Shown one piece after another: positions 1-10,325 of a stretch of 64,000 bases of DNA. This stretch comes from Nothopassalora personata. Taxonomy: Eukaryota > Ascomycota > Dothideomycetes > Mycosphaerellales > Mycosphaerellaceae. The stretch spans positions 6,634,001 through 6,698,000 of the forward strand of contig CM066287.1 in the NCBI GenBank assembly GCA_033816765.1. Reading direction: 5' to 3'. Below the pieces are notes generated by a model. It was not told where the DNA came from. It did not search any database and was given only the letters and a program-made list of their open reading frames with translations. Each line of letters opens with the position of its first letter. The stretch's first letter is position 1. A program made the position numbers and the translations under genes.

Positions 1-1597
1 CATTCAAAATCTTCAGCTTCGACAAGAATGGGTCTAGATCAATATATGCACCCTTCAACCACCTCTCCTTGCCTTCATCACCAGCCTCAAACGCCTTCCG
101 TGCATGCAAGACTCTGCGATTATCAAAGATGACGCACTCTCCAGGCTGCATGAGTCTCTCGTAGATCGCCTCAGGCCGATGAATAAATCTGTTGAACCTC
201 CTCGCGGCATGATGCCAAGCATCGACTCTTCGATTGATCAAATCATCCCCCTTTCCCTTATTGGCCTCAGACAAACCGCTGCCAAGTCCGAAAGGCGCCT
301 GGAACGGCGGGCTCCACGACACAGCGTCAAGGAAGTCGATTGGAGGAATGTAGATATTTCGAGGGTTGGGCCGCCCACGTGTGTGGGCCTGTTGAGAATA
401 GCTACTAAAGTACAAGCCCTCACGTATCACCGTCTTCTGTTCGATGACAGTGCGAGATTGATGATAGTAGTCTGACTTGTGGTCGTAGTGGTATTCAACG
501 GGGATGTGGCTGAGGGAGTGGTAAGCGTCCAGGTCGTGGTTGCTGAGGTCGACGGCAGCCTTGAAGGAGTCTGTGAAGAGGCTAGCGCCGCCTGCTGAAG
601 AGGACCGAATGCAGTGGAGGAGTTGCAAGTGGGGTGGCTGCTTCATGTACATGAGATCCATGTGGAAGCCGAGGCTCTGGGATGTGTAGGCCACGTTCTT
701 TGCTTGAGGCACTGAACGGACGTCCCAGCTCTTGCCGTAGAAGGTTGTCTTGAGCGGGCCTATCCTCTTTGAGAGGCGCTCGACAGACTTTTCGTCTTCA
801 GGTACATTCGTTACGAAAAGCAGACCATGTGACTGCAACTGCCGGAGCGCCTTGAGCAGAATCTTGTCGTCTTCCATATAGGCTTCATATTCGAAGTCTT
901 CTGTCTGCTGTCGATACATTGCGGCGTCCCAGAGGATTCTGGACGTCGTGTCTTGGGCTGGGAAAATACCGCCTTCCATTGCATATCTCGACAAAGTGGC
1001 CAGAGGAATGTCTGTAACATGGTCGACGTCGTACCCAGGGACGTCATTCGACCACTTGATCTTGAGACTCTCTGCATCGACTTGCGCGTCGGCTGCTTGG
1101 ATCTCTCTGGGAATGTCGGCCGTGACAAAGAGCTTCTGCCTGGTGGACTGATCAATGCAGCGAGGACAAGAGCATAAGTCTCGCAGAAGGACAGCAGACC
1201 AAGACTGCTCTCCAGTCGGGCCATTCACTTGCACAACAGAGTTTGCTCGGGTTGCAGCATTCGCCAATGTCTTCTGTCTCGCTGGACTTGGTGGTACCGC
1301 TGGACTTGGTGGTACAACATTTCGAGGATTGACATTTGACGGTTCGTCGTTTTGATCGACCCTCAAGAACCGTACTACAGGATTGCCATCAGATTGCCAG
1401 TTATTGCGTCCAGAGGCTATGTGTCGCCGGATGGGAGGTCGAGCATTTTCGAACTCTTCACGCTCCTGCGCAGCGTCCCACGCGTCGGTATTTGTGTGAC
1501 GAAGACGCGTGGAAATGCTCAATGCACGCGTCGTCGATTTTGCATTGAGGACGCGGACATACCTCCGCGGAGCTGTATGGCGAAGTGACGATGCCAT
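1..1597 (-). CDS. Gamma-butyrobetaine dioxygenase-like 2-oxoglutarate/Fe(II) enzyme, 3' end cut off
   Basis: A single open frame of 532 codons runs from ATG 1597 off the window edge, with no intron needed. The N-terminus is Arg/Ser-rich and almost free of acidic residues (MASSLRHTAPRRYVR...), which suggests a mitochondrial presequence. Around 1150-1200 there is a Cys-containing segment (LLRDLCSCPRCIDQ) like the N-terminal zinc-binding domain of gamma-butyrobetaine and trimethyllysine dioxygenases. The TauD/TfdA fold follows with the iron-binding HxD (H312, D314 in LGFHMD) and the distal His (H498 in RRVLHARKAF). The family hydroxylates gamma-butyrobetaine or trimethyllysine in carnitine synthesis, using 2-oxoglutarate and O2. 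I cannot tell these two substrates apart from sequence. After H498 only a short tail remains, so few residues are probably missing. It is transcribed away from the carrier gene to its right. Confidence 0.85.
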   Translation of the reverse strand, partial: MASSLRHTAPRRYVRVLNAKSTTRALSISTRLRHTNTDAWDAAQEREEFENARPPIRRHIASGRNNWQSDGNPVVRFLRVDQNDEPSNVNPRNVVPPSPAVPPSPARQKTLANAATRANSVVQVNGPTGEQSWSAVLLRDLCSCPRCIDQSTRQKLFVTADIPREIQAADAQVDAESLKIKWSNDVPGYDVDHVTDIPLATLSRYAMEGGIFPAQDTTSRILWDAAMYRQQTEDFEYEAYMEDDKILLKALRQLQSHGLLFVTNVPEDEKSVERLSKRIGPLKTTFYGKSWDVRSVPQAKNVAYTSQSLGFHMDLMYMKQPPHLQLLHCIRSSSAGGASLFTDSFKAAVDLSNHDLDAYHSLSHIPVEYHYDHKSDYYHQSRTVIEQKTVIREGLYFSSYSQQAHTRGRPNPRNIYIPPIDFLDAVSWSPPFQAPFGLGSGLSEANKGKGDDLINRRVDAWHHAARRFNRFIHRPEAIYERLMQPGECVIFDNRRVLHARKAFEAGDEGKERWLKGAYIDLDPFLSKLKILN

Positions 1598-1772
1598 GCG
1601 CAGCAGGCCCACGCACATGGTCGTTGCAAATAGAAGTCAGAAACGGCGGAGCGGAGGTATGGGGTGGAAGGGGTGGACCCTGGTCAGTGCACGCCAAGCT
1701 TGACCTGACATCGCTAGAAACCCACCACATCCCTCCTCCACACCAACAACACACAACATCACATCCAGATGT
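1598..1772. promoter_or_regulatory. Shared divergent promoter region
   Basis: These 175 bp separate the start codons of two divergently read genes, the dioxygenase (-) and the carrier (+). Both products look mitochondrial. The part next to the carrier start is rich in CA and CT (CACACCAACAACACACAAC), typical of a fungal 5' leader. No TATA box is clear. Shared control is inferred from the layout only. Confidence 0.5.
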
Positions 1773-2750
1773 ATGTCTCACTCTCCCCCTCCTCAAACCC
1801 GCGATGAAGGAACCCGCCTCCAAGTCGTCCTCGCCGGCGGCATCTCCGGCCTCATCTCCCGCTTCTGCATCGCGCCCCTCGACGTGATAAAAATCCGCCT
1901 TCAACTCCACTACCACTCCCTCGCCGATCCCTTATCCACCCCACTCCGCCCCAACACCACCCCAACAGGGATCTACCGTGTCGTTCAAGACATCTGGCGC
2001 AATGAAGGCATCACCGGATTCTGGAAGGGAAATATCCCTGCCGAAGGGCTTTATCTGGGATATGCCTCTGTGCAGTTCTTGACATACCGAAGTGTTAGCC
2101 AGGCGTTGGACAAAGCAGAAGAAGAGGGAGGAATTAAGATCGGCGGAACGGCGAAAAGTTTGATTGCTGGCGCGTTGGCTGGGACGGCAGCTACGACTAC
2201 AACATACCCTCTCGACCTCCTTCGCACGCGATTCGCTGCGCAGGGGACTGAGCGCGTATACTCCGGCCTGCTCGCCAGTATCAGAGACATCAGCAGACAC
2301 GAGGGTGCGTCCGGCTGGTTCAAGGGCTTGAATGCTGGGATAGGGCAAATAGTTCCTTACATGGGTCTGTTCTTTGCACTCTACGAAGGACTTAGACCCA
2401 TGCTCGCCACGGTGCAACTACCATTTGGCTCTGGCGATGCAGTAGCGGGGGTCACGAGTAGTGTTCTGGCCAAGACGGCAGTGTTCCCGTTGGATACTGT
2501 GAGAAAGAGGTTGCAGATGCAAGGGCCGACGAGAGGGAGGTATATTGGTGGAGGGAGGATGCCGGTGTATGAGAGAGGGGTGATTGGGACTTTGGGCATG
2601 ATCTTGAGCAAAGAGGGAGTGGTGGGATTGTATAGAGGGCTTACGGTGAGCCTGGTGAAGGCTGCGCCGAGTAGTGCCGTTACGATGTGGGCTTACGAGC
2701 GGGCCTTGCATGCGATTATGAAAATTGAGGAGATGAAGGAGGAGGGATAA
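1773..2750 (+). CDS. TPC1: Mitochondrial thiamine pyrophosphate carrier 1
   Basis: 325 residues in one exon, ATG 1773, stop TAA. The protein has the three repeats of the mitochondrial carrier family, each with the signature P-x-[DE]-x-x-[KR]: [10 protein letters not shown] near residue 36, PLDLLRTRF near 148 and [10 protein letters not shown] near 240. The N-terminal block ([21 protein letters not shown]) closely resembles fungal TPC1 proteins, which import thiamine pyrophosphate into the matrix in exchange for nucleotides. Length fits the family (about 300-330). It is convergent with the endonuclease III gene, with only 62 bp between the two stops. Carrier family membership is certain; the TPC1 assignment rests on recognised similarity, not a search. 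Confidence 0.9.
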   Translation: MSHSPPPQTRDEGTRLQVVLAGGISGLISRFCIAPLDVIKIRLQLHYHSLADPLSTPLRPNTTPTGIYRVVQDIWRNEGITGFWKGNIPAEGLYLGYASVQFLTYRSVSQALDKAEEEGGIKIGGTAKSLIAGALAGTAATTTTYPLDLLRTRFAAQGTERVYSGLLASIRDISRHEGASGWFKGLNAGIGQIVPYMGLFFALYEGLRPMLATVQLPFGSGDAVAGVTSSVLAKTAVFPLDTVRKRLQMQGPTRGRYIGGGRMPVYERGVIGTLGMILSKEGVVGLYRGLTVSLVKAAPSSAVTMWAYERALHAIMKIEEMKEEG

Positions 2751-2812
2751 GTGTGACGGTAGGTTGAGGTTGAGGCATTCGAGGCTCTCTTGCATTGCGT
2801 TGCATTGGGGTA

Positions 2813-4087
2813 TCATATTTCTACAGCAGTACTCAAAGCGCCCAGTCTTCGCGCCGTACCAGCACCTAGACCTTCGATATCCGGCACAGAGCCGATGGGA
2901 GCCTGTACAACAGCGTCTCCCACAACCTCAGACTTGATGTGTACAGTAGCCGCCTTGTCATCAGCCTCAATCTCCACCTCCTCCTCCTTCACCACCCCAT
3001 CCTCTACCTTCACCTCGACCTCCTTCTTGACCTTCTTCTTCCTCGGACTCCCGGCAACAGCACTCGGACACAGCTTCTGCACACTCAATTCGCACTCATC
3101 ACACTTCCTCCCCACCGGCAAGCAGATCGTCTGTCCGAACCCCACCAGCAAGTGATTGATATCATGCCACTTCTCCCTCGGCAACCACCTCTCCAACTCG
3201 GCCCTCGTCTGCTCCGGCGTACTCGTCTTATGCCACTTCCATAAATTCGTGATCCGATGCACATGCACATCAACCCCAATCCCTTCATCCCGTCCCCAGG
3301 CCGCTGACATACACAGATATGCCATCTTTGGTCCCACGCCCGGTAAAGAAACTAACCCTTCAATTGTGTCGGGTATATCCCCACTATACTTCTCCTTCAA
3401 GATGACAGCGACGGACTTGAGGAATTTGGTCTTGTTGTTGTGGAAGCCGACTTTTCCTATGAGGTCGTTTAGCACTTCTGGCTCGACGGCGAGGAGGCCC
3501 TCAAGGGTGAGTCCTCCGGGTAAGTTCTCCTGCAGGTTCTGGATGGCTGCTGCGGTCACGGTGTCTTTGGTTTGCGAGCTGAGCATGAGGGATACGAGGG
3601 TTTGGAGGCGTTGATCGCGGGGTGGGCGGGTGGTTTCGGCGAGGGATTCGCAGCCCATGGTGTCGACTGGTGCTAGGACTTTCTTGCGCATCTCGGCTGT
3701 GATGTTGTAGATGGTTTCCCAGTTTGTGGGAGGCTGGACGGATATGTCGCCATTCTCAAGCTTGATTCGTTTTGCAGGTTGACGTTTGGGTTTCTTATCT
3801 GAGGGAGAGGTTCCTTCTTCGGGCTCGGGGGCTTTGCGAGGCGAGCGACGGGCTGATGGCGAGGCTACCGTCGCAGTCGATATGGTCGTACGCTTGCGCT
3901 TCTTGATCGAGCCGCTGCTGGCTGATTCGGCGCCTTCGTGCTTTGAGGTAGCTGCATCATCGTTGTGGTCCGGGTGTTCATCGTTCGAGCTCATGGTAAA
4001 GGCTTGTAGCGAGCGAGTTGCTCGTGTCGTTCCTGCCATTGCAGACACTACACGAGCCGTGTCTCGCGATATACGCGACGTCCGCAT
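2813..4087 (-). CDS. NTH1: Endonuclease III homologue (DNA glycosylase/AP lyase)
   Basis: 424 residues, ATG 4087, no intron. It removes oxidised pyrimidines in base excision repair. The helix-hairpin-helix LPGVGPKMA (residues 248-256) carries the catalytic Lys (K254), and the catalytic Asp is D273 in GVDVHVHRI. A C-terminal 4Fe-4S loop has cysteines at 322, 329, 332 and 340 (spacing x6, x2, x7). The first 31 residues are basic and hydroxylated (MRTSRISRDTARVV...), like a mitochondrial signal; Met32 opens a second form that lacks it and is followed by basic stretches (KKRKR, KKPKR) that could be nuclear signals. Dual targeting is therefore inferred. The C-terminus after residue 345 is Lys/Glu-rich and probably disordered. 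Confidence 0.9.
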   Translation of the reverse strand: MRTSRISRDTARVVSAMAGTTRATRSLQAFTMSSNDEHPDHNDDAATSKHEGAESASSGSIKKRKRTTISTATVASPSARRSPRKAPEPEEGTSPSDKKPKRQPAKRIKLENGDISVQPPTNWETIYNITAEMRKKVLAPVDTMGCESLAETTRPPRDQRLQTLVSLMLSSQTKDTVTAAAIQNLQENLPGGLTLEGLLAVEPEVLNDLIGKVGFHNNKTKFLKSVAVILKEKYSGDIPDTIEGLVSLPGVGPKMAYLCMSAAWGRDEGIGVDVHVHRITNLWKWHKTSTPEQTRAELERWLPREKWHDINHLLVGFGQTICLPVGRKCDECELSVQKLCPSAVAGSPRKKKVKKEVEVKVEDGVVKEEEVEIEADDKAATVHIKSEVVGDAVVQAPIGSVPDIEGLGAGTARRLGALSTAVEI

Positions 4088-6093
4088 GTTGTTCGATCGT
4101 TGAAGACGACATTTCGAGTACGATGGACGGGAAGTGGGATTCCAGACTCCTGACGCGCTTGATCGACACTTTACACGAACCCCCCTGCAGTGGCTGACTA
4201 ACGCGTCATTACTTCAACTTCAGCCGCAGTACAAGTGACATGACATGCTAGCTGCGCTGCAGAAGATGCTAGAGAGAGCGGAGGTGATGAAAGCAGCACT
4301 ACGGTTGAGTGAAAAGGCTACTATGGTGCATGGTGGCAAGAGGAGGAAATTATCATGTGTGGACGAGACTACGGTTTCTGGCGGACCGCGATATGAGTGA
4401 GAACTTAGAAGTGAGTCGTCACAGACGGATTCGCAAGGAATAGCACTTCCATGGGACTGAGCGCATTGTCTGTTGCACGTCAACGCTATGCAATCCTGGA
4501 ATCGTAATTCGTGGTTCTCAATCGAGGCTCGTATCCTAACCTACTCTTACAAGTACGAAGAAGTCAGAGTTGCTTGCTCCCCAAGGCTTCGACCTCGACT
4601 TCCGCCGATGCGGGTTTTCGAGGCTGGCGGATGCCAGCTGGACGCTGAATAGTGCTGTCGAGAAGGTGCTTGAGGGGAACGAGGCTGCGATGGAAGTGAA
4701 GACATGGGGGGATGCAAAATTACTACAGGCCTCGCACGTGCTACCCTTAGCGTCTCGTATCCATTCACCCACATCCAATGTCGAAGTACCCCATGGGGGT
4801 CCCATAGGGGCACTTCTCAACAATATACCATGCCCTACCTCATTACTCTCCATCTTTCGAATCCTTCGCTTCGGCTCTGCTGCGCTTGGTCTTCTTCCTC
4901 TTCCGCCTGCCGCACCCCTCTCCAGCATCCACTAACGCATCACCCACAGACGACAACCTAGAAAACATCTACCGACAATTCTCAAACCCAAAGATCTTCA
5001 TGGTGTGACTCTAACCTCACAAGTCCTGTTCGGGAGTAGCGCCTTCTCCTGCACGACTTGCATGAAGGTAGTTGTCAAAGGTCTTGGTCAGAGTGATGCA
5101 CAATCTTGGGTGTGCTAAGGGTTCTGCGGCTGTAAGTTCGAGCTTGTAGGGTTGATGAAAATATATGTGAAGGGATTGGGTACGAGGCTGAGGAGAGGAG
5201 GAGAGGATGGAGGTATAGTGATGGCGGTGGATATTGAGATGGTGAGAAGGTCGCTGGAGGGGGAGAGAAAAAGAGTGTGGGTAAGTGTCAAGTGTCTCAG
5301 GGTGTGGGGACTGTCATACCAGGTGCCCGCGCCTGGCCTGGAAGTCGGTCGTATGCGATTGTCACTGCGGTGGCGTTGTGGAGTGCTGCTTGGAGGTGAG
5401 ATGTATTTTGTACCCTGTGCGATGTAATCCTTCAAGGCGACAATTGAGCGTACCTTCGTCGAATCTGCTTGCAAGTGATACTGAGCGGTGCCGCATATAG
5501 CATTTCGCTTTTGCGCAGGTGTCGGATTTCGCTGTCGTTCGTGGTAGCAAGCTGGCAGATGCTGTTTCGAGATTCTGGTGGGAGTCGACTTGTTGGGTTC
5601 GGCTGTGTAATGGACGGCTTGAGAGCGGCGTTCTTGCGTTTCGTCATGCTCGCAAGCAAGTCTGCAGAACACATGGGATGGTGGGTGATGCGGCTGATAC
5701 TGTAGTGAATCGGCACAGTGCACGTACCTCATTAAAAGTGGGCCTACCATTCATGTAACGCTAGCTTCACAGCTTCTCTTGCGAAACCACATACTGAATT
5801 CATGTGAACAACTTGCTATTCGCTGGCGTCAGCAGAGCATCTGGAAACGCTTCTGTCAGCGCTGTCCGTCTTCTGCGATATCTGTGTCTGGTGACCCTGA
5901 ACATTCGCATCGTTCCGTTCTCCCACGCACCGTTGATCATTGCTCGTCCACGACGTACAAACTGTGTCGCACCTCAAATTAGAAGCCAATGTGACCTTTC
6001 TACTTCATTCAGCGCCTCGTGTGCCCGCAGTGTCAGGCTATCGACACGTTCAACCCAGACACTTCCGTCCTCGACAGCATCATCTGATCCTTC
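4088..6093. other. Gene-poor interval; one exon-like 3' end
   Basis: No gene can be supported here. Short ORFs occur on both strands but show no domain, and most lack an ATG or overlap an equally open frame on the other strand. The best hint is at 4930-5007 (+): a fungal-style intron end (branch-like CTAAC, then CACCCACAG at about 4950) is followed by a short frame ending DDNLENIYRQF...KIFMV and a TGA at about 5005. A frame open from 4540 to 4935 lies just upstream but has no good start or donor. It could be the end of a small spliced gene or chance. Confidence 0.4.
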
Positions 6094-9000
6094 CTACAGA
6101 ACACCCGGAAACTCCGCCTCGAGATCGGCAGGCAGACCAGTGTTGGGGAAGAAGGCGATCAGTTCTTCGCGCTTCTTCTTGTAGTAAGCGTTAGCTCGAG
6201 CCAACTTCTTGTTGCCTGCGTCCTTCCAAGTCTCGTATCTGATGTTGCTCTGCGGCTGAGGTTGCTTGAAATAGTTAAGAGCATGCTGCCGCAGACTACG
6301 GGCAGAGACGAGCTTGGCCTTTGCTTTCTGGACTTCGACATCGGCCGCTGGTGGCTCAGCATCAGTAGTAGCCTTTGAATCCTCTAAGGTGCTGGAAGAT
6401 GAAGACAGCCGCTCCTTGATACGGCGACGTAGCTGTGAGGCGCCCTCGGGCTTGTTCTTCGGCTCGCTCAAGTCAATGTCGGCGAAGACTTGGTAGACTC
6501 TGGCATCGTCATCGTGAAGCTTACCATCGGCCATGAGCGATGCCAGCTCAGCGCGACGTCCGTGGTAGGAAGCGGTTGCAGCCTTCAGCTTGTTGGCGTT
6601 CTCGATAGTCCACGTACCGATCACACTCGCTCTAGCGATATCGCGTTCGAGCCATGCGACTTTGACAGCTTCGCGTGCAGCCTTCTTTTGCTCTCTGAGA
6701 GCTTGCTTAGCAGACTTGACTTCGTCTTGTCCTGAGCTGTCGCCCGTGTCCGCGCTGGTGATCTTCTTTTCGCCGTTCTCGTCGAAGCTGAGGTCGTCCA
6801 ATTCATTGACGTACTCGTTGATTTTGCTGAGCTTCGTAAGCTCATCTGGGATCAAGTTGGCACCTTCGTTCTGCTTCTCTTGTGTGTCCCTCGCTGAACT
6901 GAGCTTCGTGGCTAGCTTCTTTGCCTCTCCGGCCTTCTCTGCTTCGGGATCACTCTGAGTGTTCTGGACATCTTGTGCACTGTCGGAAACCGTTGGCAAG
7001 GTCTCTTCAGACGTGACATTCTGTGCTTCATAATCGGCTGCGACTGGAGCGTTGGCCTCGTTACCAGTAGCCACCGTTGCTGGCCCGTCAGATGGTACTT
7101 CGATGTTGTGCTCAGTGTCCTCAACCTTGATCTCAATCTCGGCGGATCCGCTCGAAGAAGGAACGACAATCTCACGTGCGAAGGCTTCTGGAATATTGAA
7201 GGTACTGGAAAAGTCCTTCAGATCAGCGACCGTCGCCGAGTCCTTCATTTTGGCGCGTGTGTCCGACTCCTGCAGACCAACAAGTTGACGCATCTTGTGC
7301 TGAGCCTTACTGATCTCCTGATCGTAGCCAGAACCCTGCTGCAGCTTCGGCACATCGTTTGGTGCGAGGAGGGCGTCGAAATTAGCCTGACGACCTGCTT
7401 GTGGTCCTCCGAGACCAGGTGGGACGATCGGCTTAGGAGCCAAACCATCGAGCCTTATTGCCCGATCGGTCAGGGTCTCAGGCTTTGGCTTCTGTACATG
7501 CAGTGGATGAGTATAGTGTGGGCGTGCAAAAGGATTCATGCCGTAGAGTTGCTGCTCAGGGACAGATGGGGGAAACGAGGAAGGAGAAGCTGATGATTTA
7601 CCATATCCTGTGCTTGGCTGAAGACTCATTGCGGCTTGATTGTTGGACCACCAATCTGTCTGGAATGGACCGGCTGCAAATGGATCTGCGGTTGGTCTGG
7701 CGTGGCCCGTCTTTGGCAGATGAGGCAAGGATCCATGTGGCCGGAAGTTCGACTCGGCAGCGTGGTCAAAGTCGTTTGTGGGCGATTTTGATGGCGGGAA
7801 GAAGAAAGAAGGAGCTCTCGACCGCCACGGCGATGCGTTCATCTGCACATCTGGTGCCGGCGCTCTCGACGATCGGAGCTCGCCACTGGACTTGAGCTCG
7901 ATAAGATCGACTGGCGTAGCTTCGCGTCGTGACGATGGCACAGGAGCATCAGTCTCCTTTGTAGGACCAACTGCAGTGAGGACCCGCTGAGGTGCGGAAG
8001 AGACTGCTTCTGCAGTGGTGGCCGAAGGGTCGGCTCGTGGCACATTGCTCGAGGCATTGACAGCATGGTCGATTTCCTCCTTAGCGCCCCGAGCAGTGGG
8101 TACAGGGTGCTTTGAGCATGGCTCGCTGTCAGAGCGATCACACTCTGGGCAAATGCCGCAGTCTGATACTTCATGGTCGTGCATGCCGCTGTTCTCGCAA
8201 ATTATTGCCTGCTCTGGCTCTTCAATGTCTCTGAACCCGACAGCATCGACCTTCAGTGGCGGCTTCGTCAGCAGGTCCTCAAACACAGCATGTCGACCGT
8301 CTTGCATGCGATCGTGAACTGCGGTGGGCTCTCCTCTCGTCTCTTCGACCTGGATTCTGTCCATGTCTTCCACAACGCTTACACTCTTGTGCGACTGCTC
8401 AACGACAGGCTCTGGATTGTAGAATTGCTCTCGACCTGGCGGCAAGATACCGTCCTTGGGCACAGTGTCGGCAACTGCTGCCTCTTCCTGCTCCTCGACG
8501 ACAGGCTTTGCTGCGTGCGCTTGAGCCATGGCAGCAGCTAATGCAGCAGCTACTGCAGCGGCTTGGGCTTCCTGTATGGCCTTCGCATTGCCTTCGTCCG
8601 CCGCTTTCTTCGCCATCACCTCCAACACCTTGCGAACATGTGGCGGCACGGGTGTTGACGAATGTGCTGCTGGCGAAGCTGCGGCGGAGGTCATGGGTGA
8701 CGGCACTGGACTGCTCTCGTTCTGTCTAAGTATGGCGCCCATTTCGCTCCACTTTGGAATTGTGCCATTTGTGGTTTGCTTCAGCGGCATCCGGACCGCC
8801 TTTTGACCAGCAGCAGCCGGCACTGGTGGCTTATTGGCGGTCGCCCTTAACGCTGAAGTCCCAGTGGACTGCTGGACTCGTGTCGCGGTCTTCTTGCCCT
8901 TACTTGTGGTCATGCTTGAAATCCAATTACTGTGAGCTTGGACCTTCTGCTCCTCCTTGGAGAGCTTGCGTTGTGGAGGTGCTGCGGTACGGTGTGACTG

Positions 9001-9959
9001 ATACGCTGGAGGACCTGGTCGATTCTTCTTCTTATCGCCGCCTTTGGTAGCTTCGGCCGCAAATCGGGCAGCTTCTGCCATCTGCTCAGCTGTGAAGCCG
9101 AAAGGCTTCGCGGCGATTGCCTCGGACGACTGAACATCATCTTGGACGTGATCAGCAACGATAGAGGGCGCACCGGCGCGAGGGTCAAGCTCTGCTTCGA
9201 AAGTCTGGTCGAAATCAGCTTCTGATGGCTGCTCTTCGAGTTCCTCCGCTGCTTGCTCGTCTGCTGTGGCATCCTGCTCGGGCGCGTCATGCCGTGGTAG
9301 CGGAGATGCGTTACGCTCAGCCTCAATCTCCCTCTCGCGCTGCAGTAGCCTGCCCAAGACATCGTTGCCCACGCCGTCTTGGTTGTCTGATGGCACGAAG
9401 CTATCTCGTCGCAATGGCTGTCGCTTCGGGGACATGCTGCCACTGCTTAAGGGAGACTTGGCGTCTTCAAGGGATGTGGCGCCGAGTGAGATGCCTCCTT
9501 TGGCGCACGCTGTTTGTGGGTGTGAAGTCCATGCTGAACGTGGCTTCGGAGGTGGCGACTCGGCCTCGCGACGGGTCTTGGGTGCCGCTACTGGCTTGTA
9601 GAGGTCAACCCATTGGTACTTCGGCGCAGTAGGCTCGTCCAAGCAGCGGTGCAGTAGTGAGGAGGTGGCGAAGAGCATACGCGTCTGCAGCCAGAACAAG
9701 CAGATCCATGATACGGTGAAGCAATAGATGGTGACGCACATGCCCAGCGCAACGACGAAGATGAAGAGTCTGCCGACATGCTTGACGACCGCGATCACGG
9801 CCTTGATCTGGGTGACGTGTCAGCAAAGATCAAGTTTGTATAGGTTGGCGGAAGCCTTACCGGAACCTGCAGGTCCTCGTCGACCAACAGGAGGACATCT
9901 TTGAGCTCTGGCTCATCGCCACCTCCAGAGGTGGTTGCCTCGAAGGCGGAGATGTCCAT
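6094..9959 (-). CDS. Large single-span membrane protein, function unknown (two exons)
   Basis: Exon 1 is 9959-9861 (33 codons from ATG 9959). A 53-bp intron (GTAAGG...CACCCAG, 9860-9808) follows, and exon 2 is 9807-6094; the predicted protein is 1,270 residues. An ORF beginning at 9798 starts at GTG, so the spliced ATG is preferred. Residues about 45-72 form one strong hydrophobic span (LFIFVVALGMCVTIYCF...). The rest is long, charged and low in complexity: Pro/Ser/Ala-rich stretches, Ala-rich helices near 400-450, and Lys/Glu-rich probable coiled coils near 1000-1200. The last 200 residues hold two similar helical blocks, each with a Tyr-x-x-[KR]-[KR] turn (ASYHGRRAEL and AYYKKKREEL), perhaps an internal duplication. 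I do not recognise the family; a lineage-specific fungal protein tethered by its N-terminus is likely. Confidence 0.75.
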
Positions 9960-10325
9960 CGTCCGAGAGCGTGCGCGCGGATAAGAGGTACAGTCAGATA
10001 GTCAGTAGGGTGGTGGTGGTGGTGGCGGCGGTGGTGGTGTTGGTGGTAATGTCCAACAGTGTGTGATGTGTGCAGCGAGGTGGTCTATATGTGTGAGTGG
10101 CCGGCGGTGCTCAGAAGAAGTTCGTCGTCGGCGTTGTCACACAAACGAACTTCTCCATCAGATCCCTGCACATTGACGGTGGGTCTCAACGGCTGTGCGC
10201 AGGTGACCATGCACGCCTGTCTGCAGTCAATGTGTGCTGTACAACAGTGAGTACCGCAGTCTTGTCTCGTTACATAGATAACAGTCGATCTCTCACAATA
10301 ACCACTCTCAACCTCGCCCGCGCCC
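9960..10325. other. Intergenic, with a GGT-rich run
   Basis: This spacer separates the P450 stop from the start of the membrane-protein gene; both are read on the minus strand. It contains an imperfect (GGT)n run at 10009-10047, which reads as CCA-rich leader sequence for the gene to the left. I see no gene in it. Confidence 0.6.
10009..10047. repeat. (GGT)n microsatellite
   Basis: About 13 imperfect GGT/GGC units lie 50-90 bp upstream of the membrane-protein start codon, so probably in its promoter or 5' UTR. Confidence 0.85.

Noticed and set aside
5115..5750. 211-residue minus-strand ORF
   Set aside because: Low-complexity Pro/Ser/Thr/His text without a domain, overlapped by equally open frames on the plus strand.
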